From positions 1-5,711 of the forward strand of contig DAOVQG010000303.1 in assembly GCA_030628805.1 (NCBI GenBank): a stretch of 5,711 bases of DNA. The letters run 5' to 3'. The notes beneath the pieces are model-generated. The model worked only from the letters and a program-made list of their open reading frames with translations. It was not told the origin of the DNA and ran no database searches. A program made the translations under genes and the position numbers. This document shows, in pieces, positions 1-5,644 of the stretch. The stretch is from JAGMDK01 sp023128695 (GTDB taxonomy: Bacteria; Planctomycetota; Phycisphaerae; UBA1845; Fen-1342). Position 1 is the first letter of the stretch. Each line of letters starts with the position of its first letter.

Positions 1-2
1 AT

Positions 3-22
3 GGCGGCCGCGGAGGGCCGCC
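3..22. other. GC-rich hairpin at the left edge
   Basis: GGCGGCC at 3-9 pairs with GGCCGCC at 16-22, a perfect 7-bp stem with a 6-base loop. There is no T-run beside it. It may be the 3' end signal of a gene lying left of the window or a chance GC palindrome. Confidence 0.35.
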
Positions 23-88
23 CCACCTGTTTACCAATTATCCTGACGCTCGCCATTCCCGCCGGGATAGGTGCTAATCCGTTTGGTC

Positions 89-130
89 CCGGCCTGCCTC
101 TCGGGTATGATGATCAGCGGAGAGAGCCGG
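89..130 (+). promoter_or_regulatory. Possible structured leader: stem-loop upstream of the large gene
   Basis: CCGGC at 89-93 pairs with GCCGG at 126-130, and CTCTC at 98-102 pairs with GAGAG at 120-124, giving 10 base pairs around a small asymmetric internal loop and a 17-base terminal loop. No riboswitch family I know matches the sequence. Whether it is transcribed is unknown because no convincing promoter is visible. Confidence 0.35.
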
Positions 131-139
131 CGGGCCAGA

Positions 140-196
140 CTTGCCTGTCCGCTGTTCCGTGGGCAAGCACCAATGATCAAACCCAACGGCTGCCCC
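140..196 (+). promoter_or_regulatory. Two mutually exclusive hairpins in the leader
   Basis: GGCAAG at 162-167 can pair with CTTGCC at 140-145. The overlapping GGGCA at 161-165 can instead pair with TGCCC at 191-195, extended by GC/GC across a bulged A. The two folds cannot coexist. This is the geometry of a switch, but stems this short arise often in GC-rich DNA. The region 197-272 holds nothing further that I can name. Confidence 0.25.
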
Positions 197-272
197 ATTT
201 ACATACAGCAAGCAAGTAATGGTCCGACGATCGACCGGCGGCCGGTCCGCGTTCGTGACCGTATGTAGAGGA

Positions 273-281
273 AAAGGAGGT
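273..281 (+). promoter_or_regulatory. Strong Shine-Dalgarno sequence that fixes the start at 288
   Basis: AAAGGAGGT is a full match to the complement of the conserved 16S rRNA 3' end, and its GGAGG ends 7 bases before the ATG at 288. This is ideal spacing and favours this start over the in-frame ATG at 219, which has no purine-rich site in front of it. It suggests efficient translation. Confidence 0.9.
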
Positions 282-287
282 CGATTC

Positions 288-374
288 ATGAAGCGGACGA
301 AGCGAAACCTTGTGTGGCATGCCCTGGTGACGGGACTCGCGGCGTGCTGGCTGGCGCCGGTTACGCTGTGGGCG
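288..374 (+). other. Signal peptide of the large protein (lipobox-like alternative inside)
   Basis: Residues 1-29 have a basic n-region (MKRTKR), a hydrophobic core, and a plausible signal peptidase I cut after A29 (TLWA, then LPPAPP). Inside the same stretch, residues 17-20 read LAAC, which fits the lipobox pattern and would make C20 a lipidated N-terminus. The hydrophobic core continues past C20 for several residues (WLAPVTLWA), which favours the ordinary cut, but the sequence alone does not settle it. Confidence 0.8.
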
Positions 375-3300
375 TTGCCGCCGGCGCCGCCGAATGATCT
401 GCCGGGCGACGCCGAGGTGATCGGGCCGGACGTGCCGGTTTTGGTTTATGGGACCACGGTGCTGGCCGCCAACGACATCAACTCGACGCCCGGCCTGCCG
501 GCCATCGACCCGTATGTCGACGGCCCGGACGTGTTCTACAGCTTCACGCCCAATACCTCGGAGACGTTCCGCATCCACCTGCTGCCCTGGTACAAGGCGC
601 CGCTGCGTTCCTCCGATCGGCGTTTCACGATCTATATCTACGACGATCAGGGCACGTTCCTGGATGGTATTCGGGCGCCGGGCAATGCGCGGGCGGTGTA
701 CTTTGATGTAGCCCTCACGTCGGGAATTGAGTACACGATCGGCGTCGACCACGACGACATCACCCACGACAACTTCCCGTTCACGCTGATGGTGGACGCG
801 CTGCACGTGACCAATCCCGACAATTGCGCCACGGCCGAGACGCTGCCGGGAACTCTGCCGGTGGTCAAGCTAAACGACATCGACGGGGCTCTCCACGATT
901 TCACATTCGTGCAGGGCAGCGGGCGGTGTGCCGTTTCCGGTACGACGCCGACCACCGCCCCCGGCATCGACCACGTTTATCTATTCACGCCCCCGGCCAC
1001 CGGCGACTACGCCCTGGAGTTGGTCGGGAGCGGATTTGACGCGGTGCTGTACGTCAACGACTCGTGTCCGCCGGACTTCCCTACCGGCTGCCTCGGGGCT
1101 TCCAACCACAGTACCTCGGGCAGCAGCGGCGGCAAGCACGAGCTGGTGGTTGTGACGCTGGAAGCCTGCGTCCCGTACTACGTCTACGTAGACAACGGGA
1201 GCACCTCGAATAACTCCGGCGGCTACGCGCTGATCATCGACGACGCCTTCGAATATGAGATCAACGAACTCGAGCCGAACGAGTCCGCGGTCGAGGCGAC
1301 GCCGCTGACCACGCCGCTCAATGGCGGGCAGATCGTCGGTCCGGGCGATGTGGACTGGTACGCCGTGACCGGGCAAACCGGCGACCGCGTGTACGCCTGG
1401 GTCAACAACGGCGGTTCAGCCAACAGCACGCTCGACACCGATTTGGCTTTCTACGCCGCCAATGGCGTGACCTTGATCGAATTCGACGATGAAGACGGCG
1501 ACGGGGCCGACGCTCCGATCGAGGACCTGCGCTATGTTTATAGCACGACCTCGCCGGTGATTGCCGGCGCTCAAATGACGGCGGACGGAACTCACTACTT
1601 CGAGGTGACCAAGCAGTACGCGACCGGGACCGTCCACCGCTATCGGCTGCACGTCGGCGTCGAGCCGGCCACGCGGGCCCCGCTGGCCGAGGTCGAACCG
1701 AACGATTCGATCGATTCCGCCGACTACACCGGGAAGCATTACTATGCCGGCGTCATTCCCGCCGTGGATGACAGCGATTTCTACGCCTTTGACGCCGAGA
1801 TCGGCGACCGCGTCTTTGTCGCTTTCGACGGCGACCCGGAACGCGATTCCACCGGCGACCAGACCGCCAACGAGGATCCGAATGCCTTCCACGGCAAGCT
1901 GGTCATCTATGACCCGGACGGCGACGTGCTGATCAGCGACATCAGCGACTCGAACTCGATCCAATCGCCGCCGGACTATCCGGCCCAGGGTGGATTCTTC
2001 GTCGCCCGGACGACGGGCACGCACTATGTCGAGGTCAAGCCGCAGAGCTCCATGTCACAGGTCGGACCGACGGAAACGTACGAGCTGGCTATCTTTCTCA
2101 ACGATGCCGCCCCGGACCTCGCGGAGGATATGGCCCCGGTCGTAACACTGACGCCGGACTATGCGAACGACCTCATCCACGGCGAGGCGACGGACAACGA
2201 GATCGGCGACACCGGCGTTTGCGACGTATTGCTCTACAACGAAACCAACCTCCAGATCACCAATCCGAGCGCCATGCCGGCCGGCGTGGTCACGTTCGAT
2301 ATCGAGCTGGTCAACCCGGCCGAGAGCGGGATCGGTAAGCTGCTGGTGACGGACTGCGCCGGCAATACCGCTTGCCAAATCGTGCTGATCGACATCGATC
2401 TGCCGACCTGCGACGGGTACAACTTCTCCGAGCGCAATCTCAATAGCCTGCACGACCCCCTTCACGTGCCGGATAACGATCCGGCCGGTATCTACGGCGA
2501 AATCGAGGTGCCCGAGCCCGGCCTGGTCTCCGACGTCAACGTCACTGTGACAGTCGACGCGCTCGACACGGGCGATCTCGATATCTATCTGGTCAGTCCC
2601 ACGGGCACCACGGTCGAATTAGTGACTGACCGCATGAGTAGCCTGGGGATCGACATGCTGGATACCACGTTTGACGACGATGCCGATGAAATCCTGCCGA
2701 TACTGGGCTCCGCGGCACCCTACACCGGCACCTGGCTGCCCGAAGACCCCCTGGGGCTGGCGAAGGTGAATGGCGAGGAAGCCCAGGGAACCTGGCGGCT
2801 AAACGTGATCGACGACAATTCGAACGATAGCTTCGGCGCCACGCTGGTGCGCTGGTCGCTGGACATTGAAGCCGGCTTCGCCGGACCCGAGACCTTCGCG
2901 GGCACGGCCAGCGATCTTGATGGCGAGTCCGCCGGCATCGAGTCGATCGTGCTTACTGACGCCGTCAATGTTGAGCTTAATCTGCCGCCCGAATTCACGC
3001 CGGGCGATCTGGTGGTTGAGTACACTGTGACCCTGATCGATCCCGCGCAGGCCGGTTCCGGCACAGTCACGGTGACCGACTTGCAGCAGAATACCTGCCA
3101 GAGCGTGATCAATCTGAACGGGGTTACGGATGCGAACGGCCCGGACAACACCGGAGCAGTTACCACCGACCTGACCTTCAAGCAGGAAGTGCAACAGGTC
3201 GTGCCGGAGAGTTATCCCGCCGGCGTAGTCTCGACCATCACCGTCCCGGATTCGTTCACCGTCGGCGAGGTCGAGGTGGCCCTGATGGTCGATTCGGACA

Positions 3301-5144
3301 ATCAAGGTCGCATGGCCGCCAAGCTGACACACAACGGCGAGTTCGCATCGCTGGTCAACCGCATCGGCATGGACGATCGTGGCTCCTCGGGCAATACCAA
3401 GAACAGTTTCGATGTCCTTCTGGATGACGACGCGCCCCAGGCCGACGACATCCACGAGGAGCCCGCGCTGGGCTCCATCGCGACCCTCGGCTTGCATCAG
3501 CCCGACGGCCGCGGCGAATACTTCGGCGACGGGATCACGGCCGACAAGCGCGACAACATGCTCTTTACGTTGGCCGGACTGGATGCGACCGGCGATTGGG
3601 AGCTGCTGGTCGCCGACACGCGGATGATGAGTTCCTCGGACAACATTTTCCGCCGCTGGGCACTGACGTTGAAGAATCCGTGCGGCCCTGAGCGTTACGT
3701 CGGCCGGGCGGTTGACCTGGGCACCGGCATTCAGTCGATTGAGTTGGCGGTCGGGGCCTCGAACCTGTTCGTCGTGACCGACTTCACGCCGGGCGACGTG
3801 GTGGTCGATTATCGCGTCGAGCTGAGCGACCCGGCCTTAGCCGGCAACGGCACATTGGAGATTACCGACCTGGCCGCCAACACAACCCAGGTCCCGATCC
3901 AACTGGTCGAAATGTCGCTGGATGTGAATCCGCCGATCGTGAGCGGCGCTGTCAATCCGGCCACTTATCTATTTGAAGGCACGGCCACTGATAACCAGGC
4001 GGGCGACAGCGGGATTTACGCCGTCGAGTTGGCACCGTTCTCCGACAACCTCGAGATACAGTCGATCACGCCCGACCCACCCAACGGTGCGGCGAGCGTG
4101 GATTTCGTGGTGCGCCGGATTGACACGCAGGCCAACGCCCGTGGGTACGTACGCGTCACGGACGGTTGCGGTTGGCGGTCGTACATTCTGGTCGAGATCG
4201 ATGCCCTCGGCCCGGCCTGCACCGGCTCGGTCGGCACCACTAAGCGGTACGTCAGCACGCACGACCCGCTGCCGATCCCGGACAATGACGCGTACGGCGT
4301 GGTTTCGTCAATCACGGTGCCCGACCCGGACATCATCAGCGACGTGAACATCACGCTGAACATCACGCACCCGTACGACGACGACATCGACCTGACGCTG
4401 CTGGCGCCGACGTCGTTCGTGCTGTTCAACGACATCGGCGGCATGGGCAACGACTTCATCGACACGACGCTGGACGATGAAGCCGCTGGGCCGATTCCCG
4501 ACTCGTCCTCGGAGGCGCCGTTCACTGGTTCATATCAGTGTGAGGCCGGCCCGACGGTGTTGGCCGCGCTGGACGGCGTGCCGGCCGCCGGCGACTTCAA
4601 CCTGCGGATCGCCGACGACGCCGTCAACAACACGGGCACGTTCGACAGTTGGTCGGTCACGATCGAGTCGCCCACGTTCCCCGAGCGCTACGACGGCCGG
4701 GCGGAAGACGGCGCGACGCACGACACCGGCATCTGTAGCTTCGAGCTGCTGCCCGGCGCCGCGGGCTTGGTACTCACGCCGGATCTGGAGGACGAGGGAG
4801 CCGCGATCTGGCGTTACTCGGTCGAGTTGGCGTACCTGTTTGCCGACGGCACCGGCACCGTGCGCGTGACCGATTGTGCCGGCAACTATTGCGACGTGCC
4901 GGTGGCGCTGAACGGGATCGGCCAGTGCCTCGGCGACAGCAACTGCGACGGCGAGGTCAATTGGCGGGATATCGACTTCTTCGTCGCGGCGATGAACGAC
5001 AATGTGGCGGCCTGGGAGGCCATGTTTGCCCCCGCAGCGCCCCTGTGCCCCTATGACAACAACGATGTGAACGGCGACGGAACCGTCAATTGGCGTGACA
5101 TCGACCCGTTTGTCGCGCTGATAAACCAGCCCTGTCCGCAGTAG
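288..5144 (+). CDS. Large exported multidomain protein: PPC-like x4, P domain x3, Ig-like repeats x5, dockerin-like C-terminus; no enzyme domain seen
   Basis: Encodes 1618 residues. The ATG at 288 is chosen because AAAGGAGG lies 7 bases upstream and the product then starts with a basic, hydrophobic export signal (MKRTKR, then a hydrophobic core to about A29). An ATG at 219 would add 23 residues in front of the signal. Domains by rough residue: four PPC-like beta-sandwich units (34-170, 178-319, 325-458, 466-605; the last two open with LEPNES and VEPNDS); Ig-like repeats at 616-708, 863-946, 1131-1208, 1215-1311 and 1463-1546; P domains at 711-862, 956-1130 and 1316-1462; dockerin-like pair at 1547-1613. 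PPC and P domains usually flank secreted peptidase catalytic domains, but I find no Ser/His/Asp triad context or HExxH zinc motif here. Function is therefore unassigned; by inference it is a calcium-binding surface, adhesion or matrix protein. It stands alone in the window. Existence of the gene is near certain, the role is not. Confidence 0.96.
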   Translation: MKRTKRNLVWHALVTGLAACWLAPVTLWALPPAPPNDLPGDAEVIGPDVPVLVYGTTVLAANDINSTPGLPAIDPYVDGPDVFYSFTPNTSETFRIHLLPWYKAPLRSSDRRFTIYIYDDQGTFLDGIRAPGNARAVYFDVALTSGIEYTIGVDHDDITHDNFPFTLMVDALHVTNPDNCATAETLPGTLPVVKLNDIDGALHDFTFVQGSGRCAVSGTTPTTAPGIDHVYLFTPPATGDYALELVGSGFDAVLYVNDSCPPDFPTGCLGASNHSTSGSSGGKHELVVVTLEACVPYYVYVDNGSTSNNSGGYALIIDDAFEYEINELEPNESAVEATPLTTPLNGGQIVGPGDVDWYAVTGQTGDRVYAWVNNGGSANSTLDTDLAFYAANGVTLIEFDDEDGDGADAPIEDLRYVYSTTSPVIAGAQMTADGTHYFEVTKQYATGTVHRYRLHVGVEPATRAPLAEVEPNDSIDSADYTGKHYYAGVIPAVDDSDFYAFDAEIGDRVFVAFDGDPERDSTGDQTANEDPNAFHGKLVIYDPDGDVLISDISDSNSIQSPPDYPAQGGFFVARTTGTHYVEVKPQSSMSQVGPTETYELAIFLNDAAPDLAEDMAPVVTLTPDYANDLIHGEATDNEIGDTGVCDVLLYNETNLQITNPSAMPAGVVTFDIELVNPAESGIGKLLVTDCAGNTACQIVLIDIDLPTCDGYNFSERNLNSLHDPLHVPDNDPAGIYGEIEVPEPGLVSDVNVTVTVDALDTGDLDIYLVSPTGTTVELVTDRMSSLGIDMLDTTFDDDADEILPILGSAAPYTGTWLPEDPLGLAKVNGEEAQGTWRLNVIDDNSNDSFGATLVRWSLDIEAGFAGPETFAGTASDLDGESAGIESIVLTDAVNVELNLPPEFTPGDLVVEYTVTLIDPAQAGSGTVTVTDLQQNTCQSVINLNGVTDANGPDNTGAVTTDLTFKQEVQQVVPESYPAGVVSTITVPDSFTVGEVEVALMVDSDNQGRMAAKLTHNGEFASLVNRIGMDDRGSSGNTKNSFDVLLDDDAPQADDIHEEPALGSIATLGLHQPDGRGEYFGDGITADKRDNMLFTLAGLDATGDWELLVADTRMMSSSDNIFRRWALTLKNPCGPERYVGRAVDLGTGIQSIELAVGASNLFVVTDFTPGDVVVDYRVELSDPALAGNGTLEITDLAANTTQVPIQLVEMSLDVNPPIVSGAVNPATYLFEGTATDNQAGDSGIYAVELAPFSDNLEIQSITPDPPNGAASVDFVVRRIDTQANARGYVRVTDGCGWRSYILVEIDALGPACTGSVGTTKRYVSTHDPLPIPDNDAYGVVSSITVPDPDIISDVNITLNITHPYDDDIDLTLLAPTSFVLFNDIGGMGNDFIDTTLDDEAAGPIPDSSSEAPFTGSYQCEAGPTVLAALDGVPAAGDFNLRIADDAVNNTGTFDSWSVTIESPTFPERYDGRAEDGATHDTGICSFELLPGAAGLVLTPDLEDEGAAIWRYSVELAYLFADGTGTVRVTDCAGNYCDVPVALNGIGQCLGDSNCDGEVNWRDIDFFVAAMNDNVAAWEAMFAPAAPLCPYDNNDVNGDGTVNWRDIDPFVALINQPCPQ
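387..2102 (+). other. Four PPC-like (bacterial pre-peptidase C-terminal type) domains
   Basis: Residues 34-605 form four units of about 130-140 residues. Each begins with an N/E-P-N-like signature (PPNDLPGDAE, NPDNCATAE, ELEPNESAVEA, EVEPNDSIDSA). Each continues to a D-x-D/Y-x-F/Y strand (GPDVFYSFTP, GIDHVYLFTPP, DVDWYAVTG, DSDFYAFDA) and ends in a Y/H-x-x-x-V strand (YTIGVDHDD, YYVYVDNGS, HYFEVTKQ, HYVEVKPQ). This is the recognisable PPC pattern. Copies 3 and 4 are the most typical; 1 and 2 are more divergent. Copy 3 also has a DxDxDG loop (D401, D403, D405, G406) and copy 4 a DPDGD loop (542-546), both likely calcium sites. PPC domains are secreted, often removed or used for binding; here they precede no catalytic domain. 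Confidence 0.8.
2418..2873 (+). other. P domain 1 (proprotein convertase P type)
   Basis: Residues 711-862. The opening LHDPLHVPDND leads into beta strands, then DLDIYLVSPTGT (763-774), TTFDDDAD (793-800), APYTGTWLP (810-818), GTWRLNVIDD (834-843) and LVRWSLDIE (853-861). These are the conserved landmarks of the P domain, which in subtilisin-like convertases and several secreted metallopeptidases stabilises or targets the enzyme. This is the most canonical of the three copies. Confidence 0.88.
3153..3677 (+). other. P domain 2, divergent and expanded
   Basis: Residues 956-1130. It keeps the strand pattern GVVSTITVPD (979-988), FDVLLDDDAP (1041-1050), GDWELLVAD (1102-1110) and RRWALTLKN (1122-1130). 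The usual D-L-x-L-x-SPxGT segment is replaced by MAAKLTHNGEFASL (1009-1022), and the PfxGxxxP segment is lost within an insert rich in charged residues and glycine at about 1058-1090. The flanking linker also lacks the HDPLxxPDND opening that P domains 1 and 3 share. It probably keeps the fold but has lost some surface features. Confidence 0.7.
4233..4673 (+). other. P domain 3
   Basis: Residues 1316-1462. The opening THDPLPIPDND (1324-1334 region) closely matches that of P domain 1. It is followed by ISDVNITLNI, DDDIDLTLLAP (1364-1374), DTTLDDEA (1392-1399), APFTGSY (1410-1416), GDFNLRIADD (1435-1444) and FDSWSVTIES (1452-1461). The landmarks are as in P domain 1, although the SPxGT turn is altered to APTSF. 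Confidence 0.86.
4926..5126 (+). other. Dockerin-like C-terminal module with two calcium loops
   Basis: Residues 1547-1613 contain two EF-hand-like loops: D1550-S-N1552-C-D1554-G-E-V-N1558-W-R-D1561 and D1593-V-N1595-G-D1597-G-T-V-N1601-W-R-D1604. Both are followed by ID-x-F-V-A. The positions match the 1-3-5-9-12 calcium ligands of dockerin type I repeats. The copies are separated by about 40 residues with AAWEAMF and a Cys-Pro. The duplication is also visible in DNA as GTCAATTGGCG in both halves. No cohesin is present in the window, so the partner or anchoring role is unknown. This tail variant (NWRDID twice) is one I associate with planctomycete exported proteins. Confidence 0.88.
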
Positions 5145-5159
5145 CTTACGGCGTACGCA

Positions 5160-5177
5160 GCGCGGCTTCGGCCGCGC
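5160..5177 (+). terminator. UUCG-capped 7-bp hairpin 15 bases after the stop codon
   Basis: GCGCGGC at 5160-5166, loop TTCG, GCCGCGC at 5171-5177: a perfect stem closed by the very stable C(UUCG)G tetraloop. Its position directly after the TAG at 5142-5144 suggests the 3' end or a 3' stabiliser of the large mRNA. No T-run follows (AAAGGAAGGG does), so it is not a textbook intrinsic terminator. Confidence 0.55.
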
Positions 5178-5266
5178 AAAGGAAGGGAGAGCGAAGCTAA
5201 AGGGAGGGCGAAGCTCCCGCTGAGCCGCGCAAAGGAAGGGAGGGCGAAGCTCCCGCTGAGCCGCGG
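5171..5266. repeat. Direct repeats of GGGAGRGCGAAGCT and GCCGCGCAAAGG
   Basis: GGGAG(A/G)GCGAAGCT occurs at 5185-5198, 5202-5215 and 5238-5251. GCCGCGCAAAGGAAGGGAG occurs at 5171-5189 and again at 5224-5242, a 53-base offset. CTCCCGCTGAGCCGCG occurs at 5214-5229 and 5250-5265, with a third copy at 5366-5381 beyond the tandem array. The core is a diverged reverse-complement of the 24-bp unit at 5277-5372, so this block is the opposite-orientation arm of one repeat cluster. Confidence 0.88.
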
Positions 5267-5298
5267 TGCCCCCGGCTCGGCAGGAGCCTCGCCCTCCC
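5238..5298. repeat. Long inverted repeat with 26-base arms
   Basis: Positions 5238-5263 pair with 5273-5298 around a 9-base loop. Of 26 positions, 23 are Watson-Crick pairs, one is G-T (5257/5279), and two mismatch (5248/5288 and 5254/5282). The stem is very stable and would fold in RNA from either strand. There is no adjacent T-run. It forms because two copies of one repeat family meet head to head here. It could block 3' exonucleases or transcription, which is inference. Confidence 0.85.
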
Positions 5299-5372
5299 GT
5301 TCGGCAGGAGCCTCGCCCTCCCGCTCGGCAGGAGCCTTGCCCTCCCGTTCGGCAGGAGCCTCGCCCTCCCGC
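5277..5372. repeat. 24-bp tandem repeat, four exact-length copies
   Basis: Copies start at 5277, 5301, 5325 and 5349, each beginning TCGGCAGGAGCC and ending GCCCTCCCG plus T or C. The last base alternates T, C, T, C, and only copy 3 differs internally (CTTG for CTCG), so a 48-bp duplication step is plausible. Since 24 is a multiple of three, the reverse strand reads as the octapeptide REGEAPAE repeated. There are no spacers, so it is not a CRISPR array. I associate this motif with dispersed planctomycete intergenic repeats. Confidence 0.92.
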
Positions 5373-5382
5373 TGAGCCGCGC

Positions 5383-5445
5383 AAAAAAGCGGAGCGGTTG
5401 CCCTCTGTTGTGCTGGGATGAAATCGAGGGAGCCAACCGCCCGCT
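5383..5445 (-). terminator. Intrinsic terminator on the minus strand
   Basis: Positions 5388-5405 pair with 5426-5445: AGCGG with CCGCT, GCGGTTG with CAACCGC and CCCTC with GAGGG. That gives 17 base pairs with one bulged A (5393) and a 3-base bulge (5431-5433). Six A residues at 5383-5388 become a T-run right after the stem on the minus strand, the classical Rho-independent layout. A transcript would enter from the right, yet no minus-strand protein gene is visible in 5446-5711. Confidence 0.6.
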
Positions 5446-5587
5446 GTTCCGCTAGCAAATATCTGCCAGGCGCGAGGAGGACCTGATACTTAACATTCAA
5501 GCACAATTTCGGTCGGCGTCTATTGGGGTTTTCCCTAATTCCGGAACAGTTTTTCTGCCCTATCGAGAGATGCGAGAACTCCGAAGA
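5446..5587. other. Unique intergenic stretch, no gene recognised
   Basis: This is the least repetitive and most AT-rich part of the downstream region. I see no credible coding frame, tRNA or known RNA family. It includes GGGGTTTTCCC near 5535, a short near-palindrome, but no promoter pair with good spacing on either strand. Confidence 0.6.
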
Positions 5588-5611
5588 GCCGCGGGCTTCA
5601 GCCCGCGCGGC
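5588..5611. repeat. REP-like short hairpin (GCGGGC TTCA GCCCGC)
   Basis: GCGGGC at 5591-5596 and GCCCGC at 5601-5606 pair around a TTCA loop. GCC at 5588-5590 can extend the stem to GGC at 5609-5611 over a 2-base bulge. GGGCTTCAGCCC-type hairpins are common dispersed intergenic palindromes in GC-rich bacteria. There is no T-run. Confidence 0.6.
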
Positions 5612-5644
5612 CGTTCGCAACCTATGGTGGCCTTATCACCTAAT

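Larger units (their letters stand above)
2133..4925 (+). repeat. Five Ig-like protein repeats of about 80-95 residues interleaved with the P domains
   Basis: Copies lie at nt 2133-2411, 2874-3125, 3678-3911, 3930-4220 and 4674-4925. Shared pattern: G-x-A-x-D near the start, G-I/V-x-x-(I/V)-x-L, a middle strand ending in E-L-x-x-P-A, then G-x-V-x-V-T-D-x-A-x-N (for example VTDCAGN at 687-693 and 1527-1533, ITDLAAN at 1192-1198). Two subtypes are visible. Copies 1 and 4 have GEATDNEIGD / GTATDNQAGD. Copies 2, 3 and 5 start GPETFAG / GPERYVG / FPERYDG immediately after a P domain. Copies 2 and 3 both contain FTPGD followed by VV-(E/D)-Y and are the closest pair. The VTDxAGN ending resembles bacterial Ig-like/HYR modules, so a beta-sandwich is inferred. 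Confidence 0.78.

Noticed and set aside
1..219. Open frame of 72 codons at the left edge on the plus strand
   Set aside because: It has no ribosome site that can be seen, low-complexity Pro/Ala/Arg content and no recognisable family. Its stop at 217-219 falls in the leader of the real gene.
219..287. Upstream in-frame ATG at 219 as the start of the large gene
   Set aside because: It lacks a Shine-Dalgarno sequence and would place 23 extra residues before a clear signal peptide. The ATG at 288 has an ideal AAAGGAGG.
60..287. Known riboswitch (glycine, cobalamin, c-di-GMP) in the leader
   Set aside because: The short stems are there, but none of the conserved core sequences of these families could be found.
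177..806. Minus-strand open frame of 209 codons antisense to the gene start
   Set aside because: It is rich in Arg and Val and has no family likeness. Such frames are expected opposite a GC-rich gene with strong third-position bias; the same applies to the other antisense frames across 1400-3500.
288..5144. Secreted subtilisin-like or metallopeptidase, as PPC and P domains might suggest
   Set aside because: No GTS-type serine context, no matching His and Asp motifs, and no HExxH were found in the protein.
5277..5372. CRISPR array
   Set aside because: The repeats are directly adjacent with no spacers, and no cas gene is present.
4530..5384. Minus-strand open frame of 284 codons, and another at 5051-5620
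   Set aside because: They are open only because the 24-bp repeat is a multiple of three and because they lie antisense to the gene end. The products are repeat-derived (GSCRxGGR and REGEAPAE runs) with no ribosome site.
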